A stretch of 32,990 nucleotides of DNA from Burkholderiales bacterium (GTDB lineage: Bacteria > Pseudomonadota > Gammaproteobacteria > Burkholderiales > Burkholderiaceae_E). Location: assembly GCA_005798775.1 (NCBI GenBank), contig SYIM01000285.1, forward strand, positions 1 to 32,990. The letters run 5' to 3'. Both the position numbers and the translations under genes were made by a program. Of the stretch, positions 16,017 through 24,460 are shown one piece after another. Positions within the stretch are counted from its first letter, which is position 1, and every line of letters begins with the position of its first letter. The notes beneath the pieces were generated by a model. The model saw only the letters and a program-made list of their open reading frames with translations. It had not been told where the DNA came from and did not search any database.

Positions 16017-16219
16017 GTAGCATGCAAAGTCATCGCGATCCATCGGTATTGCGGGCACGGCGCAATAGCAGGGTGGCGTTTCTATAGCGCGTCAGCATCC
16101 TTCCACTCAAAAACAGTCTGGGCTGGCTCTGCTAGACACCTTCGGGTATCTTTCGGTGCTGGGTTGCCGTTCGCTTCCAGGCGAGGGTTGGTCACGTTTC
16201 TTGCATCAAGGAGGTTCAC

Positions 16220-17377
16220 ATGAGTCGGTTATCTGGATTGAAATTGGGTGCCGCGGTAGCAGTAGCGCTCGCCGCTTTCGCCGCGCCTGCCCTGGCGCAG
16301 AACGTCATCCGCGTGGGCGTGCTTATGCCTATCTCCGGACCCGCATCCTATTTTGGTGTGCAGGGCAAGGAAGGTATCGACATGGCGCTAGAGCAGGTCA
16401 ATCGCGGTAATGGCATCAACGGCACCAAGATACAGGTGCAATATGAGGATTCCGCCTGTAGCCCATTGCAGGCGACCAATACCGTCAAGCGCGTATTGGA
16501 GCAATTCAAGCCACACATCGTGGTTGGTGAGGAGTGTTCGGATGCGTCGCTTGCGATCGCACCGATCCTGGAGCAGGCCAAAGTACCAATGCTCAATGCC
16601 GGTTCCGCCACCAACCAGTTGACCGAGTCGGGCTACAAGTACGTGTTCCGGATTTTCCCCAATGCGCAACAGCAGGGGGTGCCGTTAGGGCGTAACGCGT
16701 ATAACAAGCTTGGCGCCCGCACCGCGGTGTTGTTGCACGAGAAGACCAATGCCGGCGTCGACAATGCGGACGGCTTTGCCAAGGAGTTCGAGGCGGCCGG
16801 CGGCAAAATCGTCGCTCGTATCGATTTCGGCCGTGATGTGAACGACTTCACCGCGATTGCTACGCGCATCGCCTCGCTCGGCAAGATCGACGTCCTGCCG
16901 ACCTTCGGCCTTGAGGGTCAGCAGGTGCGGCTTTCGCAGGCACTGGCCCAGGCCAAGGTGGTCAAGGGCGGCGGCGGCAATGCCATTCAGATGGGCTCGA
17001 TCTGGTTGCCCTGGGGTTACGACGCTAAAGCCGGCCAGGCATCGGTGGGCTACATCCGCATTGTGCAGTTCGATCCCACCGAGAAGCGCAAGATCGTGAC
17101 CGACTTCAATGCGGCGTTCCGTGCCAAGTACGGCGCTGACAAGACGCCCACGCACATCAATGCACACGCTTATGACACCATTCTCCTCATCGCTGAGGCG
17201 GTGCGCCGTGGCGCCAAGGATTCGGAGTCGCTGCGTGAGGGCTTGTCGAAAATGAAGGATGTCGAGGTCACAACGGGCAAAATCACCTTCGATGCCAAGG
17301 GCCAGAATTCAGACCTGTCGGTGATCCACTTTGTCGAGACCCAGCCTGACCTGTCTTGGAAAGCCCTGCCCTGGTAG
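16220..17377 (+). CDS. Branched-chain amino acid-type ABC solute-binding protein (LivK-like)
   Basis: A 385-residue type I periplasmic binding protein of the leucine/isoleucine/valine family. The Sec signal is 'LKLGAAVAVALAAFAAPALA' with cleavage after ALA, and the ATG has an excellent AAGGAGG site 5 bp upstream. The mature protein starts 'VIRVGVLMPISGPASYFGVQ', then 'GEECSDASLAIAPILEQAKV' and 'YKYVFRIFPNAQQQGVPLG', all standard for the family. Members bind branched-chain amino acids, amides, aromatic acids or urea, so the ligand is open. It heads a complete livKHMGF set. Two hairpin-forming repeats follow it, which would favour a higher level of this subunit than of the membrane genes. Confidence 0.92.
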   Translation: MSRLSGLKLGAAVAVALAAFAAPALAQNVIRVGVLMPISGPASYFGVQGKEGIDMALEQVNRGNGINGTKIQVQYEDSACSPLQATNTVKRVLEQFKPHIVVGEECSDASLAIAPILEQAKVPMLNAGSATNQLTESGYKYVFRIFPNAQQQGVPLGRNAYNKLGARTAVLLHEKTNAGVDNADGFAKEFEAAGGKIVARIDFGRDVNDFTAIATRIASLGKIDVLPTFGLEGQQVRLSQALAQAKVVKGGGGNAIQMGSIWLPWGYDAKAGQASVGYIRIVQFDPTEKRKIVTDFNAAFRAKYGADKTPTHINAHAYDTILLIAEAVRRGAKDSESLREGLSKMKDVEVTTGKITFDAKGQNSDLSVIHFVETQPDLSWKALPW

Positions 17378-17385
17378 AGCAGGTA

Positions 17386-17429
17386 GGCGCCACCCGGTGC
17401 GCGTATGACCGGCGGCATCCGGTGGCGCC
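17386..17429 (+). repeat. Stem-loop after the livK-like gene
   Basis: GGCGCCACC (17386-17394) pairs perfectly with GGTGGCGCC (17421-17429), with a 26-nt loop. It lies 8 bp after the stop and is not followed by a U-tract, so mRNA protection of the binding-protein message is more likely than termination. Confidence 0.55.
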
Positions 17430-17450
17430 GATGAGCAACAGGGTGCCGGA

Positions 17451-17520
17451 CGTTCCCGCGCATGCAGGAACCAGGCAAATGTCCATTCAATCCAACTGGA
17501 CTCCCGCTTGCGCGGGAACG
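17451..17520. repeat. REP-like imperfect inverted repeat between livK and livH
   Basis: Left arm CGTTCCCGCGCATGCAGGAA (17451 on) and right arm ending CCCGCTTGCGCGGGAACG (17520) are inverted copies differing at about four of 25 positions, with a 20-bp spacer. The 'cccgcttgcgcgggaacg' core resembles short palindromic repeats scattered in betaproteobacterial genomes. The track start for livH (TTG, 17508) lies inside the right arm and should be ignored. Confidence 0.65.
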
Positions 17521-17531
17521 ATAAAGCCCGA

Positions 17532-18449
17532 GTGACTGATTTCCTCACACTGATTTTGCAGCAATCGATCAACGGCATCTATCTCGGCTGCCTGTACGTG
17601 ATCGTAGCCTTGGGTCTGACCCTGATCTACGGGGTGATGAACCAGATCAATTTCGCGCATGCCGACTTTGTCACCGTCGGTGCGTTCGTCGCGTTCTTCG
17701 CTGCCACCCGGTTCCTCACTAAGATGCTGGGCCTGTCCGACACCACCGGCTACCTCCTGTCGATCTTCCTCGGGTTGGGAGCAGGCGCGCTGCTCGGGTT
17801 AATGGTCAATGCCCTGGTGTTCGCGCCCTTGCGCAATCGCGGCGACGAATTGCGCCCACTGATCGCCACCATCGGCGTATCGGTATTGCTGGAAAACGGG
17901 CAACTCGCGCTGTTCGGGCCGATTCCCTTCCAGTTCGATTCACCCTTCGCGCAGCAGACCATCCGCTTTGGCAAGATTTTCTTTTCGCAGCAGAGCCTCT
18001 TGGTAGTGATCGTGGCGGCGCTGGCGATCGGCGCGTTGTATGTGTTTATGAAGTTCACCTACCTTGGCAAGGCCTTGCGCGCGGTGTCGCAAGACCGTGA
18101 GACCGCAGGCTTGATGGGCATCAACGAGACTTTTCTCATTGGCCTGACCATCGTCATCGCGTCTGCCTTGGCAGGCATGGCCGGCGCCCTCCTGGGACCG
18201 GTGATTGTGCTTACTCCCTTCGCTGGGGTAAGCCTGATCGTCAAGGCTTTCGCCATCGTGATCATCGGCGGTTTCGGCAACATGGAAGGTACCATTGTCG
18301 CTGGCATCCTGGTCGGCCTGATCGAGGCCTTTACAGTGCAATATCTGGGTTCGGGCCTGATCGATCTGGTGGTGTTCTCACTGCTCCTCATCATGCTGGT
18401 GGTCAGGCCCACCGGGCTCATCGCCGAGCGGCGCGAGGAGAACGTATGA
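17532..18449 (+). CDS. livH: Branched-chain amino acid-type ABC permease (LivH)
   Basis: About 305 residues with eight or so membrane segments. The N-terminal 'GIYLGCLYVIVALGLTLIYG' and 'MNQINFAHADFVTVGAFVAF' are diagnostic for LivH-type permeases. The ATPase-contact region is 'LGKALRAVSQDRETAGLMGI', and 'KAFAIVIIGGFGNMEGTIVA' closes the fold. I choose GTG at 17532 because the track TTG lies within a repeat and the first helix begins right after it; its ribosome site is weak. The stop overlaps the start of a short open frame (ATGA) that leads into livM. Confidence 0.92.
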   Translation: MTDFLTLILQQSINGIYLGCLYVIVALGLTLIYGVMNQINFAHADFVTVGAFVAFFAATRFLTKMLGLSDTTGYLLSIFLGLGAGALLGLMVNALVFAPLRNRGDELRPLIATIGVSVLLENGQLALFGPIPFQFDSPFAQQTIRFGKIFFSQQSLLVVIVAALAIGALYVFMKFTYLGKALRAVSQDRETAGLMGINETFLIGLTIVIASALAGMAGALLGPVIVLTPFAGVSLIVKAFAIVIIGGFGNMEGTIVAGILVGLIEAFTVQYLGSGLIDLVVFSLLLIMLVVRPTGLIAERREENV

Positions 18450-18484
18450 ACGCACTGGCAACCCGCAGACGGTGCCCGACATGA
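18446..18484 (+). CDS. Twelve-codon mini-ORF bridging livH and livM
   Basis: An ATG preceded by GAGGAG overlaps the livH stop as ATGA and encodes MNALATRRRCPT. Its TGA overlaps the ATG at 18481 of livM, again as ATGA. Good ribosome site, too short for the ORF track. It may be a coupling cistron or the relic of an earlier livM start shifted out of frame. Confidence 0.45.
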   Translation: MNALATRRRCPT

Positions 18485-19500
18485 GGGGGCTTGCCGCAGC
18501 GCTGCGGCGAGATGTGCGCTGGCCCTGGTACCTAGGCGCCATGTTCGTGCTGCTGCTTTTGCCGGTCGTTCTGGGTACGCCTTACTGGCGCGGCATCTTG
18601 GTCGTGTGCGCCATGAACGTGCTGCTGGCGATATCGCTCAACCTGGTGATCGGCTATACCGGGCAGCTCAACCTGGGGCAGTCGGGGTTTTTTGCCATTG
18701 GCGCCTACGTCACTACGGTACTGCTCAAGAGCTACGGCTGGAATTTCTGGCTCGCTTGCGTGGCGGCGGTGCTTGCTTCCGGTCTGGTGGGCTTGCTGCT
18801 GGCTGCGTTTGCCGCACGCCTGCGCGGGCACTACCTGGGCATCGCCTCGCTCGGGTTTGCCGTGATCGTTTATCAGATACTGATCAACTGGGAAAGCGTC
18901 ACCCAAGGTGTGCGCGGAATCTACGGTATCAGACCGCCACCGCTTGCAGTACCAGGCTTCCCGGATCTTAATTTCGGCAACCCGGCTGCGCTGTTCTACC
19001 TCGTGGCGGGCATTGCGCTCGTGGTCTATCTGCTTCTCGATAACCTGTTGCGTTCACCAATCGGTGAGACCCTGCGCGCGATTCGCGAGGACGAGATTTC
19101 AGCCGCCTCGCTGGGTGTCCATGGCGCCAAATGGAAAGCTTTCTCCTTCAGCCTGTCAGCGGCCATCGCTGGCTTAGCGGGCTGCTTCTACCCGGGTTTT
19201 GTCGGCACCCTGGTGCCGGACGCGTTCAATATCGTCGAGTCGTTCACCATGCTGGCCATGGTGGTTGTAGGCGGCATGGGCACAATGATCGGCCCGGTGA
19301 TCGGCGCGATCGTACTGACCTTCCTGCCAGAACTGCTGCGCGGGTTTGGTGACCTGCGCCTGATCGTCTACGGCCTGGCGCTCACGCTGGTGGTGTTGTT
19401 CATGCCCGGCGGCATGGTGCAGGCCTGGCAATTGCTGCGTGCTCGCTTCAAAGGTGTGGCTACAAGACGCGCAAGCGATACCAGCGGGGGGGGTCGGTGA
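18481..19500 (+). CDS. livM: Branched-chain amino acid-type ABC permease (LivM)
   Basis: About 339 residues, the second membrane subunit of the Liv importer. 'MNVLLAISLNLVIGYTGQLN' and 'LGQSGFFAIGAYVTTVLLKS' are the family hallmarks. The cytoplasmic 'GETLRAIREDEISAASLGVH' loop contacts the ATPases, and 'VESFTMLAMVVVGGMGTMIG' is conserved near the C-terminus. The track uses GTG 18472; I favour the ATG at 18481 because it forms an ATGA overlap with the preceding mini-ORF. The gene end overlaps the livG GTG start by 4 bp. Confidence 0.92.
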   Translation: MRGLAAALRRDVRWPWYLGAMFVLLLLPVVLGTPYWRGILVVCAMNVLLAISLNLVIGYTGQLNLGQSGFFAIGAYVTTVLLKSYGWNFWLACVAAVLASGLVGLLLAAFAARLRGHYLGIASLGFAVIVYQILINWESVTQGVRGIYGIRPPPLAVPGFPDLNFGNPAALFYLVAGIALVVYLLLDNLLRSPIGETLRAIREDEISAASLGVHGAKWKAFSFSLSAAIAGLAGCFYPGFVGTLVPDAFNIVESFTMLAMVVVGGMGTMIGPVIGAIVLTFLPELLRGFGDLRLIVYGLALTLVVLFMPGGMVQAWQLLRARFKGVATRRASDTSGGGR

Positions 19501-20279
19501 ACGCGCTGTTCGAAGCCCGCGAACTCAGAAAGAGTTTCGGCGGGGTCAAGGCAGTAGCAGGCATTTCGATTGAGGTGCCAGAAAAATCGATCTTTGCAGT
19601 AATCGGCCCCAATGGTGCCGGTAAGTCGACGCTGATGAACCTCTTGTCAGGCACCTACCAGCCCGATTCGGGCGAACTGCGTTTCGCCGGCCGGGATCTC
19701 ACCGGACTACCCGCGCATCGCCGTGCGCGGCTCGGGTTGGCTCGCACCTTCCAGAAAATCCGCCTGTTCAAGCAACTCTCCCTTCTCGATAATGTGTTGG
19801 CAGGTTTTCATATTCATCATCAGGTCCCAGCCTGGCAATACCTGCTGCCGGGCGCAACCTTCTGGCGCGACTGGACCCGTTGTCGTGAAGAAGGCCTGGC
19901 GCTGCTCGATTTTGTAGGCCTGGGCGATTTGGCTGCACAACGGGCCGGATCCCTGGCCTACGGGCAACAGCGGATGCTCGAGATCGCACGCGCGCTGGCG
20001 ACGCGACCCAAACTTTTCATGCTCGATGAACCAGCCGCTGGCCTCAACGCCGCCGAGGTCGCTTTCCTGCTGCAGCGCTTGCGCGACATTCGGGAGCGCG
20101 GCATCACCGTGGTGGTGGTCGAGCACCATCTGGATCTGGTGATGAAGGTCGCCGATCATGTGTTCGTGATGGACCACGGCGAATTCCTTTTCGAAGGCCC
20201 GCCCAAGGCGGTGCAGAGTAACCCGAGTGTGATCGAAGCCTATCTGGGCGGCGAATTTGAAAGTGGAGCGCTGGTCTGA
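19497..20279 (+). CDS. livG: Branched-chain amino acid-type ABC ATPase (LivG)
   Basis: A 260-residue ATPase. Walker A is 'IGPNGAGKSTLMNLLSG', the LivG-specific 'GLARTFQKIRLFKQLSLLDN' follows, Walker B is 'KLFMLDEPAAGLN', and the H-loop is 'VVVEHHLDLVMKVAD'. The ABC signature reads 'LAYGQQRMLEIARAL' where most relatives have LSYGQQR, a mild Ser-to-Ala change at a nucleotide-contacting position. It starts with a GTG overlapping livM (GTGA) and ends overlapping the livF ATG by one base, so all four membrane and ATPase genes are translationally linked. Confidence 0.94.
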   Translation: MNALFEARELRKSFGGVKAVAGISIEVPEKSIFAVIGPNGAGKSTLMNLLSGTYQPDSGELRFAGRDLTGLPAHRRARLGLARTFQKIRLFKQLSLLDNVLAGFHIHHQVPAWQYLLPGATFWRDWTRCREEGLALLDFVGLGDLAAQRAGSLAYGQQRMLEIARALATRPKLFMLDEPAAGLNAAEVAFLLQRLRDIRERGITVVVVEHHLDLVMKVADHVFVMDHGEFLFEGPPKAVQSNPSVIEAYLGGEFESGALV

Positions 20280-20998
20280 TGGCGGCCCTGTTGCAAGTCG
20301 AGGGAATCGAACTAGCCTATGGCGACGTGGCGGCCTGTCGCGACATTTCATTCCACGTTGGCGAAGGCGAGATCGTTACGCTGATTGGCGCAAATGGTGC
20401 AGGCAAGTCGACCACCTTGCGCGCGGTAGCTGGAGCCATGATGCCGCGCCGCGGGCGCATCCTGTTCCGCGGCAACGAAGTCACGCGTATGCGCTCTCAC
20501 GAGCGCCTGCTGGCCGGTATCGCCCTAGTACCGGAAGGGCGGCGCGTATTCCCTTTCCTGACTGTCCGCGAAAACCTGGAAATGGGCGGCTTCAAATACC
20601 GCGCCGACAAGGCGAAGACCCGCATGCTGATCGAACGCATGATGGACATGTTTCCTCGCCTGCGCGAGCGCTCCGCGCAGCGCGCCGGTACCCTATCGGG
20701 CGGCGAGCAGCAAATGTTGGTACTGTGCCGCGCGTTGATGTCGGAGCCGGTGCTCCTGTGCATGGATGAACCGTCGCTGGGCCTGGCACCGTTGGTGGTG
20801 CTGGAGATCTTCAAGAGCATTCGCGCCATCAATCGCGCCGGCACCAGCGTGCTGCTGGTGGAGCAGAATGCGCGCTACGCGCTCGAGACTGCCAGCCGAG
20901 GTTACGTACTGCAGACTGGCGCGATCATTGCATCCGGATCGTGTGCGGCGCTGAAACAAGACGAGCGGGTCAAGGAAGCCTATCTCGGGCGTAGCTGA
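20279..20998 (+). CDS. livF: Branched-chain amino acid-type ABC ATPase (LivF)
   Basis: A 239-residue ATPase, the usual LivF length. Walker A 'IGANGAGKSTTLRAVAG', 'IALVPEGRRVFPFLTVRENL' (typical LivF Q-loop region), signature 'TLSGGEQQMLVLCRALM', Walker B 'LLCMDEPSLGLAP' and a C-terminal 'DERVKEAYLG' are all present. It shares the A of TGATG with the livG stop and is the last gene of the Liv block. A GC-rich hairpin follows its stop, and the next operon begins about 180 bp downstream. Confidence 0.94.
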   Translation: MAALLQVEGIELAYGDVAACRDISFHVGEGEIVTLIGANGAGKSTTLRAVAGAMMPRRGRILFRGNEVTRMRSHERLLAGIALVPEGRRVFPFLTVRENLEMGGFKYRADKAKTRMLIERMMDMFPRLRERSAQRAGTLSGGEQQMLVLCRALMSEPVLLCMDEPSLGLAPLVVLEIFKSIRAINRAGTSVLLVEQNARYALETASRGYVLQTGAIIASGSCAALKQDERVKEAYLGRS

Positions 20999-21001
20999 CA
21001 A

Positions 21002-21016
21002 GGCCCGCGACGGGCC
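21002..21016 (+). terminator. Weak hairpin after livF
   Basis: GGCCCG and CGGGCC form a perfect 6-bp stem with a 3-nt loop directly after the livF stop. There is no U-tract, only TTTTG about 20 bp later, so termination is uncertain. Confidence 0.3.
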
Positions 21017-21176
21017 GCCGCGCCGCATTGACGGGTTTTGAAACACCGTCGCCCGCCTCACGGAATCTCGTGTTGCAAAACGTCCGAATCCAATCGATGC
21101 CTGCGTTCGTTCGCGACGGACCAGGGGTCAACAATCCTAGGTTCTGTAGTAGCCTGATACCTTTGAGGAATTCGCC

Positions 21177-22196
21177 ATGAACAACCCGATCGTCACGCGT
21201 CGCACCGCTCTGGCCCTTGGGGGGATGGGCGTTCTGTCCTGCACCATCGGCGATCTCCGCGCACAGGCGGCGCGCCGCATGACCTATGTGACGCCCTTCT
21301 CACATATCCTCGCTTTTGCCGATGTGCTGCACGCTAAGGGCGGCGGCTATTTTGAGCGCGAGGGCCTCGATGTCACGATCGAGCAGGGGCGTGGCTCGGC
21401 GATGGCGGTGCAGCAGGTACTCGGAGGCGGTGCGCTGCTGTCGCGCACTGGCGTAGGTGACCATATCCGCGCCTCCTCGCGCCCCGGTGGTAATGATCTA
21501 GTGGCCGTTGGTACGATTAGCCAGGGCTCTCCCTTCTATGTAATTAGTACCGTCGCAAAGCCGATACGCACGCCGGAGGAAATGGTCGGCAAAACCATCG
21601 GTATTCTCTCCGTCGGTGGCGCCACCGAGATCGTGCTCGATGTAATGCTGCAGGCGCGCGGTGTTGATCGCACGCGCGTGGCGCGGCAGACTGCGCCGAA
21701 CTCACCGGCTGGGCTGCAGTTGATCGAACAGGGACGGATCGACGCCTATATCGTCTCAGCCGGTGTGCCTGTGGCGTTGCAGGCCATGAATACGCCGCAT
21801 GTTTCCTGGAACACCGACACGGTCGCGCCGATCCCGGGTCAGTGCTACATCGCGCGACGTCCCACGCTGTCACAGAACGGCGATGTGGTGGTGCGATTCC
21901 TTCGTGCGGTCAAGCGCTCTCTGGACGACATGCTGGCCGATACCACCTTGACGAAGACGCTCTCAAATCTGAAGAGTTTCGAGATTGCGGAGATGAGTAA
22001 TACGGCTTTGGCGCCGCTGATCCTGCGCAACGAGATGCAGTTCTGGCTGACAGCTGGCCGGGATAATCTGCTGCGCAACGTGCCCGAGCGCTGGCAGCGT
22101 GGCTACGACCTGATGGCCGCCGCGGGCTTCGCGCCCCCGAGCGTGCGTGCCGAGACCTTGTTCACGAACGAATTCGTGGACCGCGCTCGAGCTTGA
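21177..22196 (+). CDS. ABC transporter solute-binding protein, SsuA/NMT1-like
   Basis: A 339-residue receptor of the SsuA/TauA/THI5 (NMT1-like) class. An N-terminal 'TRRTALALGGMGVLSCTIG' followed by 'AQAARR' looks like a Tat-type export signal. The mature part carries 'FSHILAFADVLHAKGGGYFE', where a protein of this class typically has 'KGYFEKEGLDV', then 'GKTIGILSVGGATEIVLDVM' and a domain-2 stretch. The ATG has a GAGG site 9 bp upstream. It heads an operon with an SsuB-like ATPase and SsuC-like permease two genes on. Family ligands include sulfonates, nitrate, thiamine precursors and aromatic acids; there is no sulfonate monooxygenase here, so desulfonation is not indicated. Confidence 0.87.
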   Translation: MNNPIVTRRTALALGGMGVLSCTIGDLRAQAARRMTYVTPFSHILAFADVLHAKGGGYFEREGLDVTIEQGRGSAMAVQQVLGGGALLSRTGVGDHIRASSRPGGNDLVAVGTISQGSPFYVISTVAKPIRTPEEMVGKTIGILSVGGATEIVLDVMLQARGVDRTRVARQTAPNSPAGLQLIEQGRIDAYIVSAGVPVALQAMNTPHVSWNTDTVAPIPGQCYIARRPTLSQNGDVVVRFLRAVKRSLDDMLADTTLTKTLSNLKSFEIAEMSNTALAPLILRNEMQFWLTAGRDNLLRNVPERWQRGYDLMAAAGFAPPSVRAETLFTNEFVDRARA

Positions 22197-22825
22197 TGCG
22201 CTTCCGCCGATCTGAAGCAGCGCTATTGCTGGTGGATTACCAGCGAGGCTTTGTGCATCCCAGGGGGTTCGTGGCGGCTCAGGGGCGTGATGTCTCGCCC
22301 TGCGCCGACGCCGCGCGGCAAGGCTTCGCACTGGCCCGGGCAGCACGCGCCGCAGGCATGCTGGTGATCTGGACGCGCCATGTGCTGCGTGCGGATCACG
22401 CCGACGGCGGGTTGCTGACCACCGAGTTACGCCCACACCTGGGCAAGATTGGCGCGCTCGCCTGCGGTAGCGATGACATCGAGATCCCACCGGAAGCCGG
22501 CGTCGCGCCTCAAGACGCGGTGATCGATAAGCCGCGATACTCGGCCTTCTTCGGCACCTCTCTCGACATGCTGCTGGGTGCGCGCGGCATCCGGGCGCTC
22601 ATGGTGGGTGGCGTTACCACTTCGATGTGTGTCGAGACCAGCGTGCGCGACGCAGCGCAGCGCGATATCCGCACTTTCGTGGTGCGCGATGCGGTGGCAG
22701 ATTTCGATATCGCTCGGCACGAGGCTTCACTCTCTGCCATGAAGTTCGGCTTTGCGCGGATCATTGACACGAACCAGGCCGCGCAGGCTATTGTGAATGG
22801 CGAGGCGGTATTTCCGTATGGATGA
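22196..22825 (+). CDS. Cysteine hydrolase, isochorismatase superfamily
   Basis: A 209-residue isochorismatase-fold hydrolase with a complete triad: Asp14 in 'LLLVDYQRGF', Lys112 in 'VIDKPRYSAFF' and Cys145 in 'GGVTTSMCVETSVRDA', the last preceded by the conserved cis-peptide region. An active cysteine distinguishes amidases (nicotinamidase, N-carbamoylsarcosine amidase, ureidoacrylate amidase) from true isochorismatases. The start is the ATG at 22196, sharing its A with the preceding stop (TGATG); the track TTG is one codon earlier. Placed between transporter subunits, it probably hydrolyses the imported compound, releasing ammonia, an amine or carbamate, and a free acid for the CoA ligase. 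Confidence 0.88.
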   Translation: MRFRRSEAALLLVDYQRGFVHPRGFVAAQGRDVSPCADAARQGFALARAARAAGMLVIWTRHVLRADHADGGLLTTELRPHLGKIGALACGSDDIEIPPEAGVAPQDAVIDKPRYSAFFGTSLDMLLGARGIRALMVGGVTTSMCVETSVRDAAQRDIRTFVVRDAVADFDIARHEASLSAMKFGFARIIDTNQAAQAIVNGEAVFPYG

Positions 22826-23612
22826 CGCAGCGCATACAGCCATCCGCTTTCGCGACGTCGAGAAATGGTACGGCACCCGTGACGAGCCGGTTTATGCGCT
22901 GGCTGCGACTGACCTCTCGGTAGCGCGGGCAGAGCTGGTCGTCTTGCTTGGACCCTCCGGCTGCGGCAAGACAACGATGCTACGAATGATCGGCGGGCTC
23001 ATCTCACCCACTTCTGGCGAGATCGAGATCGAGGGGCAGAACCTATGGCATAGCGGTGAGCGGCAGGCTCCGGCCCTCGCCGATCTTGGCATGGTGTTCC
23101 AGGAAGCCCATCTGTTCCCCTGGCTCAGCATTGAGGAAAATATCGCCCTGCCGTTAGAGCTAAAGGGCGAGCCGAAGAACACAAGACTGGAGAGCGCGCG
23201 CGCACTGGCCAAGCTCGTGGGCATCGAGGGGTTTGAGAAGCGCTGGCCGCGAGAACTCTCGGGTGGCATGCGACAGCGCGCTGCCATCGCGCGGGCACTT
23301 TCCTACGATCCGCGCATCCTGTTGATGGATGAACCCTTTGGCGTGCTCGACGCCATGACGCGCGAGGCGATGAACCTCGAGCTGCAGCGCATCTGGATCG
23401 CGACGCGCAAGACCATCGTATTGGTAACGCATTCCATAGCCGAGGCGGTGTTCCTGGGCGATCGTATCCTGCTGCTATCACCGCGCCCCGGTCGGGTGGA
23501 TATGGAGGTGCGTGTGCCCTTTGCCCGGCCGCGCGAGCCCGACCTGCAATCGATGCCAGAGTTCCAGGAGATCGTGCGGCAGCTTCGCCATCGACTGAAC
23601 CAGATCAGCTAG
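22818..23612 (+). CDS. ABC transporter ATP-binding protein, SsuB/TauB-like
   Basis: An ATPase of about 264 residues. Walker A 'LGPSGCGKTTMLRMIGG', Q-loop 'MVFQEAHLFPWLSIEENIAL', signature 'LSGGMRQRAAIARAL', Walker B 'ILLMDEPFGVLDAMTRE' and H-loop 'LVTHSIAEAVFLGDRI' define the nitrate/sulfonate/taurine class. The ATG at 22818 overlaps the hydrolase stop by 8 bp and is preferred to the track GTG seven codons upstream. It pairs with the permease that starts 2 bp after its stop. Confidence 0.93.
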   Translation: MDDAAHTAIRFRDVEKWYGTRDEPVYALAATDLSVARAELVVLLGPSGCGKTTMLRMIGGLISPTSGEIEIEGQNLWHSGERQAPALADLGMVFQEAHLFPWLSIEENIALPLELKGEPKNTRLESARALAKLVGIEGFEKRWPRELSGGMRQRAAIARALSYDPRILLMDEPFGVLDAMTREAMNLELQRIWIATRKTIVLVTHSIAEAVFLGDRILLLSPRPGRVDMEVRVPFARPREPDLQSMPEFQEIVRQLRHRLNQIS

Positions 23613-23614
23613 CA

Positions 23615-24460
23615 ATGGACAACGCACCCCACCCCGCAGTGTCAACAGCCTCCCCGGCGACTGCCCAATTCACCCAGCGCCGCGTCACGCGCGAGCGCCT
23701 GCTGCCATGGATCACGACGCCCATCCTGCTCGCCCTCCTGATACTGATCTGGGAGGCTTACGTGCGCGCAGCAGGCGTCTCGCCGATGATCCTGCCGCGC
23801 CCGGGTGCGGTGGCGAAGGCCTGGCTCGGATTGCTGCAGGACCCTCGCGCCTGGCACCATACATGGATGACGGTCTACGCCACTTTCACAGGGTTCGCCT
23901 ACGCCACCGTGATCGGCGTGGGACTGGGCGTGATGATCGCGAGGGTGCGCTGGCTCGAACTGACACTCAACCCTTTCATCGTCGCCACGCAGGTGATTCC
24001 GAAAGTGGCGCTGGTGCCACTGTTTGTGCTGTGGTTCGGCTTCGGCCTCACTTCGAAGGTGATCGTGGCCTCCGTGCTTGCTTTCTTCCCTATCCTGACC
24101 AACACGGCGATGGGTGTGAAATCCATCGACGAGGGACACCGCGATGTGATGGTGTCCCTGAACGCTACCCGGTGGCAGGTATTCCGCCGCCTCGAATTCC
24201 CCTCAGCCTTGCCCTATATGCTCACAGGGCTCGAGATCGGGATCGTCCTGGCGATTATCGGGGCTATCGTGGGCGAGTATCTCGGCGGCAATGCAGGGCT
24301 CGGCCATTTGCTAATCGCGCGGCTCAACGCCTTCGAGACCGACCAGATGTTTGCTGTGCTGATCCACATGTCGATCCTGGGTTTCTCGTTCTACTTCGCG
24401 ATCGGAGCTCTCAGAAAGATGCTGGTGCCCTGGCACGCTTCGGCGAGACTGCGGGTATGA
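23615..24460 (+). CDS. ABC transporter permease, SsuC/TauC-like
   Basis: A 281-residue inner-membrane permease with about six hydrophobic segments. The EAA-type loop is 'SLNATRWQVFRRLEFPSALP', following 'VKSIDEGHRDVMV'. 'VIPKVALVPLFVLWFGFGLT' and 'GEYLGGNAGLGHLLI' are typical of the SsuC class. Its stop overlaps the ATG of the acyl-CoA dehydrogenase as ATGA. A second frame stays open across most of this gene and appears in the track as the front of a 630-aa ORF; that front part is arginine/proline-rich shadow. Confidence 0.93.
   Translation: MDNAPHPAVSTASPATAQFTQRRVTRERLLPWITTPILLALLILIWEAYVRAAGVSPMILPRPGAVAKAWLGLLQDPRAWHHTWMTVYATFTGFAYATVIGVGLGVMIARVRWLELTLNPFIVATQVIPKVALVPLFVLWFGFGLTSKVIVASVLAFFPILTNTAMGVKSIDEGHRDVMVSLNATRWQVFRRLEFPSALPYMLTGLEIGIVLAIIGAIVGEYLGGNAGLGHLLIARLNAFETDQMFAVLIHMSILGFSFYFAIGALRKMLVPWHASARLRV

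Noticed and set aside
19707-20351. 214-aa minus-strand ORF across livG
   Set aside because: Fully antisense to a complete ATPase gene, with no recognisable domain.
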